This document shows, in pieces, positions 41,235 through 51,700 of a DNA stretch of 64,000 nt. The position numbers and the translations under genes are program-made. The stretch covers positions 1 through 64,000 of the forward strand of contig JAIYBU010000085.1 in assembly GCA_027488335.1 (NCBI GenBank). Reading direction: 5' to 3'. Origin of the DNA: Cytophagaceae bacterium. Its GTDB lineage: Bacteria > Bacteroidota > Bacteroidia > Cytophagales > Spirosomataceae. The notes beneath the pieces were generated by a model, which was given only the letters and a program-made list of their open reading frames with translations, had not been told where the DNA came from and did no database searches. Position 1 is the first letter of the stretch; the number at the start of each line of letters is the position of its first letter.

Positions 41235-42494
41235 TTATCTGATTTTCTTATCGGGTATATACCCTTTTTTTTCTATATCATTGACAAAAAATGTATCTTC
41301 TCTCCTACCATCTGGGTAGATTCTCATGGCTTTTCCATGTTTTATATTGTTTTCCACACGAACGACCAATCTGATGTTATTATTGAAAATGAAATAACCT
41401 TTATCATCATTCATAAAGCCATTTTTGTACTTACCCACATACTTATCCCCATTTTTGTAGAAAAACGAACCATTACCTTCATACTTACCATTTTTGAAGT
41501 TTCCTACATACTTTTTCTCACCATCAGCATAGAATTCTACACCTCTTCCATCCCGTTTTCCGTTTCTCCACTCTCCTTCGTACTTTTCTTCTGTTTTAGG
41601 ATTTATCATTTTTCCAAAACCATCACTACAATCTCCTTCAAAACATCCACCTTTTTTCACAACTTCATTATTGTTTTCCACATTTGTTGTGTTAGTTGCA
41701 ATAATATCTGGCCTTTTACTTGATACATCCGAATTGCCCACTGAGTTATCCACTTTATCCACATTTTCTTGATTATTTGTTGGTTGTGGGTCAGTTCGAG
41801 GTGGTTGCTGTGGAGGACTTTGTGGCTGCGGAGCTTGTTGCGTTGGCTGAGACTTTGGCTGAGTAACTACACTTCCATCGCTTTTCTTGATATTTGGGTA
41901 AAGCTCTTGGGCATTATCATAACCCTTTTTTATGGCTGCTAAGCGTTTGGGCCTTGCAGGGTGAGTTCCGCCATCATAATCGGATGTTAGTTTGTTTATG
42001 GCTGCTTGTGCATCTTTTAGTGAAGCTCCCATTTGGTACATAACAAAGCCTGAAAATTCATCAGCTTCGAGTTCTTTGGCTGGGTCGCTGCCTCCTTCTA
42101 TGATTGTATGGCCTTGCAAGTGATGTCCGATTTCATGGGCTAAGATACTCAATGCTCCCCAATCTGATTTTGATAAATCATTGGCTTTTTTCATGAATGA
42201 ACCATCGTAAACTATCAATCGAGTTTGCCCTTGAATGGCCGCAAAACAGTTATCAGTATTTGGGCATTCCATGACGTAGAAGTTTCTTTTTAGTCCGCTT
42301 CTTCTTACAATTTCGTCAACGGCTTTTTCGGCTACTTCTTTTGAGCGAAAACTGAATTGACTACAAAATGCTCTTTCATTTATTTTTTGTCCGTAGTAGT
42401 TATATCCAAAAGATTTTACTCTTTCTTCTTGTGCATTAGCTAATAATACAAATGTGGATAACAATGTGGATAATGTGCATAACTTGAATTTCAT
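41235..42494 (-). CDS. Secreted M48-like zinc metalloprotease fused to MORN repeats
   Basis: 419 aa; signal peptide, LAHEIGHHLQGHTI (HExxH), Pro/Gln-rich linker, KYEGEWRNGKRDGRGVEFYADG / KYVGNFKNGKYEGNGSFFYKNG / KYVGKYKNGFMNDDKGYF MORN repeats. Confidence 0.82.
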   Translation of the reverse strand: MKFKLCTLSTLLSTFVLLANAQEERVKSFGYNYYGQKINERAFCSQFSFRSKEVAEKAVDEIVRRSGLKRNFYVMECPNTDNCFAAIQGQTRLIVYDGSFMKKANDLSKSDWGALSILAHEIGHHLQGHTIIEGGSDPAKELEADEFSGFVMYQMGASLKDAQAAINKLTSDYDGGTHPARPKRLAAIKKGYDNAQELYPNIKKSDGSVVTQPKSQPTQQAPQPQSPPQQPPRTDPQPTNNQENVDKVDNSVGNSDVSSKRPDIIATNTTNVENNNEVVKKGGCFEGDCSDGFGKMINPKTEEKYEGEWRNGKRDGRGVEFYADGEKKYVGNFKNGKYEGNGSFFYKNGDKYVGKYKNGFMNDDKGYFIFNNNIRLVVRVENNIKHGKAMRIYPDGRREDTFFVNDIEKKGYIPDKKIR

Positions 42495-42641
42495 GGGGTG
42501 AAAGTTTGTAAGTGATTATTTTAGATAAACGAGGAAAAGTAGTTTCAATGGCTATCTAAGGGGTTTATGAAGACTCTTTTAACAAAAACGCCCCAAAGCA
42601 GAAAGTTTTGAGGCGTTTCAATAATATAAATGTAAAAAGGC

Positions 42642-44444
42642 TTAATTTATTGTATCGCCTCTTAAATATCTGAATCTTTTACGGGCTTCCGCTCCGAAGA
42701 TTGAACCTGGAAATTTTTGGAGAATTTCTCGGTATAATTCCATCGCTTTATCCTTTTGCTGAAAGTTTTCTTCGTAAATCTTTGCTTGCAAAAATAAGGC
42801 ATCATCGGCCAGAATATCGAAGTTATAATTTTTACGAAGTAGCTCTAAATCTTCTAATGCTTTTTCCGGCTTATTGATTTTGAGATTGGTATTTGCCCGT
42901 AACCATAAAATGTCATCCGCCAACGAATGAGATTTATACTTTTCAAAAATTTGGTCGAGTGCTGCCATTGCTTCTGAATTTCTGTTTTGGAAAAGTAGCA
43001 AATCGACTTTGGCATATTCTTTCATGGCAACTTCTGAAGTATCAAGTCCAATATTATCTTGAATCAATAAACTTAACTGCATGGCATCGTTGGCGATTTC
43101 ACGAGTAGTGGCTTTTTTCAAAATATCCAATACATCTTTTGCTAAATCAAATTCTCCGTTGTAGTAATGTAACTTTGCATTTTTGAGTTTTGCTTCTTGT
43201 CCGAGAAAATCTTCTTTCTGAGATTTTTCAACTTGTGAATAAAGTAATGTTGCTTCCCACGGCTCGTTTTTCAGTATATAAATATCACCTAAATCTAATT
43301 TACATTTATCTCTGAAAGTGTTATCAGAACCAGCAATCATGATGGCGGTTTCGAGAACAGAAATTGCCGTATCTCTTTCGTTGAGATAAAAAGCGTAGAG
43401 TTGAGCGGTATTTCTAAGAGCCTCCATTGTTTTTATATTTCGGCCTAAATCAGAAAATAAACCTTGATAGTCTTTTATCAACGAACGAATGTCAGCAATG
43501 CTCACAGGATAAGTTGTCTTTACGACTTCTTCTTTGCAGAATAAAGCATTTCGTCGGGCGTAGGCATAGTACTGTCCTTGTGGATATTCTTTCATCACAT
43601 ATTCATACATCTGAATGGCACTTTTGTAGTCTTTGTTTACCAAGGCTGTTTGGGCTAATTCAAAAACACGCTGTCCGTCTTGTCTTAAACGTCGGTCTAA
43701 TGCTCTTGTTTGAATAAAAGCCTTCGTAAACTCTTTCTGTTGGATTAAATGCCAAATTAGGATGTCAGTGTAGTACTGCTCAGTCGGGAACTTCTGTACC
43801 TTGCTGTAAAGGGCTTTTTCGAGCATATCTACTTCGGCTTCCGTTTTCAGATTATCTTGAAACGTAGCTTTTACATACTCTTGATTTCCTTCCAGCAAAC
43901 CATATTTTAGCATTTCTTCAATCATCGGTTCTTTTTGACCGTTGTAAAGAAATGCTCTGGCCATCAAGATTGCGTACTTGTTTTCGTCCTTTGCAATTTC
44001 ACGCCCTTTTTTCAATAACTGAATGACGAGTTCGGTTTTTGAATTTCGGTATAGCAAATCTTGGAGTTCGTAGATTGAGCCTTCGCTTCTTGCTGCAAGG
44101 TCAATCAAGTTCTCCATTTCTTTTTGGGCTTCCTCAAACTTCCCTGTCATTTCGAGCAAGCTCGTATAATCCGAGCGAAAGACTATTCCAGTTAGGTCAT
44201 TACTTTTTATCTGACGTTTCAAATATTTTTCAGCATCATCAAAATTTTTCAGCTTAAACAAACACTGAATATAATTTTGATGAATCAACCGAATGTTGTT
44301 TTTATCCTTCGCTATTTTTTGGAAAATATCTTTAGCCTTTTCGTACTCTCCTTGTTTAAAGTATTCATTTGCCAATTCAATGTCTTGACCTTTAGCCATG
44401 ATTTGAATTCCAAAAAATAGAATTATCAATAAATACCGTTTCAT
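42642..44444 (-). CDS. TPR-repeat protein
   Basis: 600 aa; signal peptide; YFKQGEYEKAKDIFQKIAK, FLQAKIYEENFQQKDKAMELYREILQKFPGSIFGAEARKRFRYLRGD. Confidence 0.82.
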   Translation of the reverse strand: MKRYLLIILFFGIQIMAKGQDIELANEYFKQGEYEKAKDIFQKIAKDKNNIRLIHQNYIQCLFKLKNFDDAEKYLKRQIKSNDLTGIVFRSDYTSLLEMTGKFEEAQKEMENLIDLAARSEGSIYELQDLLYRNSKTELVIQLLKKGREIAKDENKYAILMARAFLYNGQKEPMIEEMLKYGLLEGNQEYVKATFQDNLKTEAEVDMLEKALYSKVQKFPTEQYYTDILIWHLIQQKEFTKAFIQTRALDRRLRQDGQRVFELAQTALVNKDYKSAIQMYEYVMKEYPQGQYYAYARRNALFCKEEVVKTTYPVSIADIRSLIKDYQGLFSDLGRNIKTMEALRNTAQLYAFYLNERDTAISVLETAIMIAGSDNTFRDKCKLDLGDIYILKNEPWEATLLYSQVEKSQKEDFLGQEAKLKNAKLHYYNGEFDLAKDVLDILKKATTREIANDAMQLSLLIQDNIGLDTSEVAMKEYAKVDLLLFQNRNSEAMAALDQIFEKYKSHSLADDILWLRANTNLKINKPEKALEDLELLRKNYNFDILADDALFLQAKIYEENFQQKDKAMELYREILQKFPGSIFGAEARKRFRYLRGDTIN

Positions 44445-44921
44445 AGTTTCCTAAAAAAAAGAAATAAAATATATTTTTAAATTACTGTTTTAAGTTATTA
44501 CTGCTGTGGATATGTGAATAAACTTTGTTTGTTGACAACACTTTAAATGTGCTTGTATATAATTAATAGCTTTGTCCACAGCTTTATTACTTTAATTAAC
44601 ACTTATATTATTGATTATCAATTCTAATACCATTTATTGACAATGCCCTTAAATATTTTTTGTTTATTATTATATTTCATTTCCACATAGTGTGTCCACG
44701 TTAATCAACATGATGTGAATTGAGGATAAACCATGAGTTTTATTCGTTTTCCACTTCTTTTGATTTCTGTCCACGGTTTATAATAATTACCCACAACGCT
44801 TTCAACGACTCAATTCACATTATTGGTATTCAATCCACATCTTTGTCCACAAAATTTCTTGGATATTTTTTATTTTGAATTGACCTTTTCAGTTCTTCGC
44901 GAAATTATATTGATTATATTC
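44445..44921. other. Candidate chromosomal replication origin: AT-rich non-coding region with a DnaA-box-like cluster
   Basis: TGTGGATAT 44505-44513, TGTGAATAA 44513-44521, TTGTCCACA 44572-44580, GTGTCCACG 44692-44700, TGAGGATAA 44721-44729, TTACCCACA 44787-44795, CAATCCACA 44831-44839, TTGTCCACA 44843-44851; mnmG ~1.7 kb away; parS-like sites at 48.5 kb. Confidence 0.5.
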
Positions 44922-46532
44922 TTATTTCACAACTATTCCACGTACCTCAAAATTGGCTTTTAGTCTGATTGGTTCGGCATAAAACGTCACTTCTTCTGGT
45001 AAAATATTCTTTTCTACATTGCCATAATCCCAATATCCGTTTTCATTTTTGTCATTTATTGTTCGTAATAGATATATCCCAGGTTTTATATTTTGAAACA
45101 AAAACTTGTCTCTGGTTTTTTGTTCGGCTACGACTTCATATTTATCATTGATAATCTGAATGATTTTGCTGGTTTTCTTCTCCTCAAAGTTTCCTTCAAT
45201 CAATCCATAATTTTCTGATTTTAAGATTGGGTATTTTAAATCTTGTTTATCACTTGAATCTCCTTTGATGTTTATGAATACTCCCCTACTCATTTCAATC
45301 TTTACTTCTCGCTCTGAATTTATCTCTTTTGTGATTATTAACTTTGTTTTGGATTTATTCCACGTGAAGTTGTTGGTTTCAAGTTTCTCCTCTCTGATGG
45401 TATCTGACAGAATCTTAAATAGGCTCTTATTAAAGCTAAGAATGGGCGTATCGAAACTTATTTCGTATTTGAAGTTTTTATCTACTACTTCCCCAACTTT
45501 AGGTTTCATGTTTAATGTTAAATATGCTCTTTTTTCTTTTTTCTTTTTTTCTGGTTCTCTGAATTTTATCTTCTGTAAATAAGTCAAAGTATTTCCACTT
45601 GAATCAGTCACAGTAATATTTACTTTTAAAGTATCTGTTCGTTGGGTTGAATTATAAAATTTTAATTCTTTGTCTTCTCCGTAATAAGGAATACTATCGT
45701 TTTTGTTTTCAAACTTTACTTCAAACGATTTTATATTCTTATCATACAATATAGTGTAGTCTTCTGCCCGAGGTAGTACTTTTTGGCTTTTTGGTTTTTC
45801 GTTATTTGCATTTGCCAATAATAAATCAATTCCACCAAAGTTTTTATCTAAATTAATTGTGTCATTTCTGAATCCGATGGCTTCGGTTTTTGTATCATAT
45901 TTCAGGTTACTATTTTTATCCATAAAAGCATAAATACGATACTTACCACTTTTAATATTTTCAAACTGATAATTGCCACTCGAATCAGTTTTTATGAAAT
46001 AATCAGGTTTTGTTTTTTTGAGGTCTAATGAATCTTGAAGTTTATATAGTGCAACATGTGCTTCTAAAACTGGTTGATTAGTGAGTAAGCCTTTTACGTT
46101 TCCACTAATTTTTAATGAATCAATCTGATTGCCTGTACTAAAAACTAATTTCAGATTTCTTGATTCGTTTCTTTCATTCAAGTCTTTTATTCCTTTTCTG
46201 AAATTTAGCGTATAAGTTGTACTATCTTTAAATGCTTTATCAAATTTCAGAATTACTGTATTTGATTTTGAACGAATATCATACGTGCCTTCTGCTTCTG
46301 GAATTATCAAAAGCTCTTGTCTCAAACTTGTAACATCCACTAATTCATCAAATTCTAAACTTATTGTTTTTTCTTTGAAGTTTTTTTGCTCAGCTTTTGG
46401 AGTTGAGTTTATGAGTTTAGGTGCAATTTCATCCCTCTTTCCTCCTGTTGGTGGAACAAATTGTGCACAACTTATTAATAACTTACAACCAGTAATCAGA
46501 ATTACGGTTTTTAATAAACTACTTTTAATCAT
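44922..46532 (-). CDS. Lipoprotein with N-terminal SbsA-type Ig-like domain
   Basis: 536 aa; lipobox LLISCAQFVPPTGGKRDEIAPKLINSTP, KTISLEFDELVDVTSL, Cna-B-like GNYQFENIKSGKYRIYAFMDKNSNLKYD. Confidence 0.72.
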   Translation of the reverse strand: MIKSSLLKTVILITGCKLLISCAQFVPPTGGKRDEIAPKLINSTPKAEQKNFKEKTISLEFDELVDVTSLRQELLIIPEAEGTYDIRSKSNTVILKFDKAFKDSTTYTLNFRKGIKDLNERNESRNLKLVFSTGNQIDSLKISGNVKGLLTNQPVLEAHVALYKLQDSLDLKKTKPDYFIKTDSSGNYQFENIKSGKYRIYAFMDKNSNLKYDTKTEAIGFRNDTINLDKNFGGIDLLLANANNEKPKSQKVLPRAEDYTILYDKNIKSFEVKFENKNDSIPYYGEDKELKFYNSTQRTDTLKVNITVTDSSGNTLTYLQKIKFREPEKKKKEKRAYLTLNMKPKVGEVVDKNFKYEISFDTPILSFNKSLFKILSDTIREEKLETNNFTWNKSKTKLIITKEINSEREVKIEMSRGVFINIKGDSSDKQDLKYPILKSENYGLIEGNFEEKKTSKIIQIINDKYEVVAEQKTRDKFLFQNIKPGIYLLRTINDKNENGYWDYGNVEKNILPEEVTFYAEPIRLKANFEVRGIVVK

Positions 46533-46564
46533 TTTACGATTTAATATTTTTTAGTAAAAATAAA

Positions 46565-46587
46565 ACCCTCAACGAATAGTTGAGGGT
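46565..46587 (-). terminator. Hairpin terminator between mnmG and the Ig-like lipoprotein gene
   Basis: accctcaac-gaata-gttgagggt immediately 3' of the mnmG stop. Confidence 0.6.
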
Positions 46588-46610
46588 AATTAAGAAACTT
46601 TAATTTTTAT

Positions 46611-48473
46611 TTATCTTCCGAGATGTATCATTATCACTGCAATATCGGCTGGCGAAACTCCACTTATTCTTGATGCTTGTCCGAGTGTTTGTGGTTTTAT
46701 CTTTTTTAATTTTTGTCTTGCTTCGATAGATATTGATAATAATTTTTCGTAATCGAAGTTTGGATTAATATTTAAGTCTTCTAAACGAGACATTTTTTCT
46801 GCCATCAACAACTCCTTCTCAATATAGCTTTCGTACTTAACATGTATTACTGCTTGTTCGATTACTTCATCGTCATACCGACTAAGAAATTCTTTCATAT
46901 CATTATCCAATGAACGAATGTTTTCTATTTCTATTTCAGGGCGTTTCAGAATACTATAAAAAGAAGACTTCTCTCTTAAAGATGACGAACCTATTTGTTC
47001 GAGGTAATTATTGGCGTTATCGGGGGTAATCTTTCTGACTTTAATTTCCTCTACGATTTTTCCAGATTCATTTTTTTTGTAATTCATTCTTTCTAAACGA
47101 GTCTCAGAAGCTAAACCTAAATCATATCCTTTTTGAGTCAGGCGAATATCTGCATTATCTTGTCTTAATAAAGTTCTGAACTCTGCTCTTGATGTAAACA
47201 TTCTATAAGGCTCATCTGTGCCTTTATTTACTAAGTCATCTATTAATACTCCGATGTATGCTTCGTTTCTTTTGAGAACAAAGTCTCCCTTTTCGTGTAC
47301 TTTATTGTGGGCGTTAATTCCTGCCATCAATCCTTGACATGCTGCTTCTTCATATCCTGTCGTTCCATTGATTTGTCCTGCAAAATATAAGTTTTCAATC
47401 AAGTGAGTTTCAAGCGTAAGTTTTAATTGTGTTGGCGGAAAGAAATCATATTCGATTGCATAACCTGGTCTGAACATTTTTACATTTTCAAAACCTTTTA
47501 TTTTCGTTAATGCCTCGTATTGTATTTCTTCGGGTAATGATGTAGAAAAACCATTAATATACATCTCTACTGTATTCCATCCTTCAGGTTCTACAAATAT
47601 TTGGTGATGGTCTTTATCTGCAAACCTATTTATTTTATCTTCTACTGAAGGACAATACCTTGGTCCAAGACCTTTTATTCTTCCGCTAAACATTGGTGAT
47701 TTATCAAAGCCTTTTCTAAGTACTTCGTGAACTTTTTCGTTCGTATATGTTACGTAACAGCTTCGTTGTTTGGTTAGTCTTGGTGTATCCGTGTACGAGA
47801 ATTTTTCTGGTTTTTCATCGCCTTTTTGCTCTTCCATTAAATCCCAGTTTAATGAACGACCATCAATTCGTGGAGGCGTTCCTGTTTTCATACGGCCAGA
47901 TTCAAAGCCTAATTCAATTAATTGTTCCGTAATTCCATGAGCAGCTTTTTCACCTGTTCTACCACCACCGAAGTTTTTCTCTCCTATATGAATCTTTCCA
48001 TTCAAAAATGTTCCATTCGTTAATACAACCGATTTTCCTTTAATTTCGATACCCATCCCTGTACGAACGCCCACTACCCTATTATCTTTTATAACTAAAC
48101 CCTCAATCATTTCTTGCCAAAAGTCAAGGTTCGGGATGTTTTCCATTGTATCTCGCCATTCTTGAGCAAACATCATTCTATCGCTCTGACACCTTGGACT
48201 CCACATTGCTGGACCTTTGGAGCGATTAAGCATTCTAAATTGAATCATTGTTTTATCACTAATAATTCCTGATTGACCACCTAAAGCGTCTATTTCACGA
48301 ATTATTTGTCCTTTAGCTACACCTCCCATTGCTGGGTTGCACGACATTTGTGCAATTGTGTGCATATTCATTGTGACTAATAAAACTGATGAACCCATAT
48401 TAGCTGCCGCAGATGCTGCTTCGCATCCTGCGTGCCCTGCTCCAACTACTATTACATCGTATTCTTTAAACAT
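46611..48473 (-). CDS. mnmG: tRNA uridine-5-carboxymethylaminomethyl modification enzyme MnmG (GidA)
   Basis: 620 aa; DVIVVGAGHAGCEAASAAANMGSSVLL, SCNPAMGGVAKG, GTFLNGKIHIGEKNFGGGR, GQINGTTGYEEAACQG. Confidence 0.97.
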   Translation of the reverse strand: MFKEYDVIVVGAGHAGCEAASAAANMGSSVLLVTMNMHTIAQMSCNPAMGGVAKGQIIREIDALGGQSGIISDKTMIQFRMLNRSKGPAMWSPRCQSDRMMFAQEWRDTMENIPNLDFWQEMIEGLVIKDNRVVGVRTGMGIEIKGKSVVLTNGTFLNGKIHIGEKNFGGGRTGEKAAHGITEQLIELGFESGRMKTGTPPRIDGRSLNWDLMEEQKGDEKPEKFSYTDTPRLTKQRSCYVTYTNEKVHEVLRKGFDKSPMFSGRIKGLGPRYCPSVEDKINRFADKDHHQIFVEPEGWNTVEMYINGFSTSLPEEIQYEALTKIKGFENVKMFRPGYAIEYDFFPPTQLKLTLETHLIENLYFAGQINGTTGYEEAACQGLMAGINAHNKVHEKGDFVLKRNEAYIGVLIDDLVNKGTDEPYRMFTSRAEFRTLLRQDNADIRLTQKGYDLGLASETRLERMNYKKNESGKIVEEIKVRKITPDNANNYLEQIGSSSLREKSSFYSILKRPEIEIENIRSLDNDMKEFLSRYDDEVIEQAVIHVKYESYIEKELLMAEKMSRLEDLNINPNFDYEKLLSISIEARQKLKKIKPQTLGQASRISGVSPADIAVIMIHLGR

Positions 48474-48487
48474 TGCTTTTATATTTA

Positions 48488-48544
48488 TGTTTCCACGTGA
48501 AACGTTTGTGTTTTTATTGATTACCGTGTTTCACGTGGAACGTG
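48488..48544. promoter_or_regulatory. Pair of parS-like CACGTG-centred palindromes upstream of mnmG
   Basis: gtttcCACGTGaaacg (48489-48504) and tgtttCACGTGgaacg (48527-48542) versus parS TGTTNCACGTGNAACA. Confidence 0.6.
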
Positions 48545-48709
48545 AATTTTTAATCTTGTATTTTGGAGGAATTTCTTCCGTTGCGTTGTTTTAAAATAAT
48601 ACAAAAAAATATTATTGTATAAAGGGATTTTAAAAACTCCTTTGTTAACCTAAAAAAAGAAAAGTTGTTTAAAAGGAAAAAAAGTGTCTTATGATAATCA
48701 ACAAAAAAA

Positions 48710-48728
48710 GGACGCATTTAGTGCGTCC
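48710..48728 (-). terminator. Rho-independent terminator after the DUF4175 gene
   Basis: ggacgca-tttag-tgcgtcc with T-tract on the minus strand. Confidence 0.75.
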
Positions 48729-48752
48729 CTGCAAATTTACTAAGAAAAACGT

Positions 48753-51700
48753 TTACTTGATTTTTCTAAAATAATTATCCGTTTGTTTCTTATAGAATGG
48801 TGTATAATTAGGCGGAACTGTGCGAATTAATTCTACTTGCTTTTGTTTCTCTTGTAAGAATTTATCCATTGATGGCGGAGACTGACGGTTAAACTGTTGG
48901 GCAGCCTTCGATTGACGTGTAGGGTCTTCTTCTTGCTGTTGTATGGCTTTCTCTGCTTCAAGCAATCTTGTTTGAATGTCACGAGAGCGTTTGATTAAAT
49001 CTGAATTTATTCGCTTGTTTACCAAATCTGTCTCGTTCTCATCCATTTTCTTCTCAAGTTCTTTTAATTCATTGCCAAGCTTTTTACCAGTATCTGTGCC
49101 TTTTAATTCATCTTGCATTTGTTGGATACGTTTTCTGAGTTCGGCTTGCTCTTGTGCAAGCTTAGCAGCTTCTTCCGATAAACCACGCCCAGATTTGCCA
49201 GATTTAGACAATTGTTCCATAGATTTATTAAGTTGTTCTTGTTTCTCTCCCATCGAAGAAGGTGTTGGAGCTTTACCTTTCTTTCCTTTACTGCCGCTTC
49301 CTGGCATTGCATTGGCCATCATTTGTTGCATTTGGCTAAAAGTATCACTAAGCATTAAAGCAAGGTTATTAATGGAAGTCATAGAAAACTGTTGTTTAGC
49401 AGAAGCCACATTCAATTTACGTTCTTTAATGAATTTCACACTTTCGTCCATTGAGTTTCGCATAGAAGTTACTTCTTTAGTCACGAAAGACTTAATTTGA
49501 AGAACTCTCTTAGCCAAAGAATACAAACTGTCCTCAATCATTTTGGCGTCGTCTTGAATCTTTAATTGGTCTTGCGATAGTTTCACGAAGCGAGGGTCAG
49601 CTACATTCATATTACGGAAGTCTTTCATAATCTTCTCTTGGTCGAATGAAAGTTTAACAAGGTTCTCAAGAATTGCTCTTAAAGCATCCATATCTTCATC
49701 CATTTCTTTCATCTCTTGAGACTGCATAGACTCTTTCATTTTCTGAGCCATCTTCTTCATTTTTGATGCAGCTTTCTTTTGGCTCTTTGAAGCAGCACCA
49801 CTTTGCTTTTGGTCGAGTTGTTCTTCTGAGTTTTCTTGTTCTTCAGACACCTCTTCTTGCTCTTCTTTCTGTTCATCGAATTCTTTCTTGATTTCTTTGC
49901 TCAATTTTTCGATGTCTTTTATTTGTTCTTTTTTATCTTCAAACTCTTTCGAGAGCTTTTCTTGCTCTTTTTTCAGTTCTTCATTCTTAGTATCTTTTTG
50001 CTGTTGATTTTGTTCTTTCTCATTTTTCTGAGATTCATCACCCAATTTATCTTGTTTCTCGGCAAGTTTCTCCAGTTCATTGGCAGTTTTCTCAACCTTC
50101 TGTTGCATTTGAAGTTGTTTGAAAAGTTTAAGCGTACGGTCAATGTCTTTATCCATATTACGCTCTTGGTTTTTTAGCTTTTCAAGTTGCTCAACCGTTT
50201 TCTCATCTAAACCCTTTTCCATCATTTTTTTCAACTCTTCGTACATTTTGTTGGTTTCATCATTCATGATTTCTTCCATCAACTTTTTGAGTTGGTCCAT
50301 TTTCTTCTGGAGTTCGGGAGATTGTTGCTGAAAACGGTTAGTTTTCTCTTGCATCTTTTCAAACTGCTCTTGCATTGCTTTCATTTCAGCCATTAGCTCG
50401 TCACGCTTTTTAAGCAATTCTTCCAACTGTTTTTTCTCTTGAAAATCTAAGTCTTTTTTACTCTTAAGTTTATTCTCTAAGTTATTGAGGTCATTCTTCA
50501 ATTTCTTCGATTTCTCGTTGAGCTTCTCAAGCATATTTTCGGTCTTCTCAGTCGCTTTTTCTACTTCGGCGTCATAATTCTTTGCTGAAGGTAAAGAAAA
50601 CGTCAGAACGGGTGTTTTTGTGCTTTTAGAACCATTTACGCCGTCGTTATCCCAGAGCTGTAAGAAGTATTCAACTTTCTCTCCAGGATTGAGTTTTAAA
50701 TCATTTAAAGGAAACTGATAATAGAAACTTTGAGAAATTTGAGTTTTATTAAAAGCCACATCAACCGAAGTAAATGCAGGTGCTTGATTTTGTGCTACAT
50801 CACGCACGGGACGATAAAAAAGCTTGAATTGAGCCAAACCATAATCATCGTTAATATTTCCTCCTAAAACAATGTAATTGAAGAGCGTAGTATCACGAAT
50901 TTGTTCGAGTTGAATTTGTGGATACTTATCAGGAATCACATTAATGTAGAAATCAATGTTTTCACGATTAGCACTAAACTCATTTTTTAATTGAATTTTA
51001 TAAGAAGAAGAATTTTTTAAACGACGAACGAAAGAAAAATTATCACCAAAACCATCTTTTGATAAATGCTTCGGTTCGTTTTCAAATATTAAATACAAAG
51101 AATCTGTATTAGCAGCTCTAAAATTCCACTCAACAGTTGTTCCCTCTGGCACAACGAGGTTTCCAACATTATCAAAACTTTCATTCGATTTATTCAAATA
51201 CGAAGGATAATTCAAGGCAACATCAAAAGAGAGAAGATTCGGGCGGCTAATTAATTCAAGCTCAAATTCGTTTGATTTAAAACCTGATGCTAAAAAGTGA
51301 AAGTCAACAGGGTTTTGAACTTTTGAAAAAGTAAACGTATAATTCTTGTTATCAACCGAATTCATTTTAAACTTACGGTCGTTGGCTACTAAATAAACAG
51401 CCTCAGGAATAGCATTGCCAATAAGTGTAAGATTCAGGTTGAAATCTTCGTTTTTAACTGCTTTTAACTCTTCGTTTGTTATTTTAAACTTAAATGGAGC
51501 TTCTTCCGCAAAATCTTTCTGAAAATAAACAATACGCTCGGTACTGTTTTTGAAAAACTTTGGCGAAACCGCCGCAATCAACAATATAAGTAACAAAGGA
51601 GGAATAGCATATTTTAAGTATTTTTTGTTTTCGTCAATCTTGATGGCATCAGCAAACTTTACAAAACGCAGTTCATTGGCTTTTTGAGCAATACTCGCTT

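Noticed and set aside
41746-42482. M48-MORN gene as the origin itself
   Set aside because: Coding sequence under clear protein constraint; the non-coding 44445-44921 region is the better origin candidate
48976-49500. 174-aa plus-strand ORF
   Set aside because: Shadow ORF antisense to the DUF4175 CDS, Ser/Leu/Phe-rich composition, no recognised motif
49836-50177. 113-aa Phe/Leu-rich plus-strand ORF opposite the DUF4175 gene
   Set aside because: Antisense image of the Lys/Glu-rich coiled-coil codons (AAA/GAA read as TTT/TTC); no independent support
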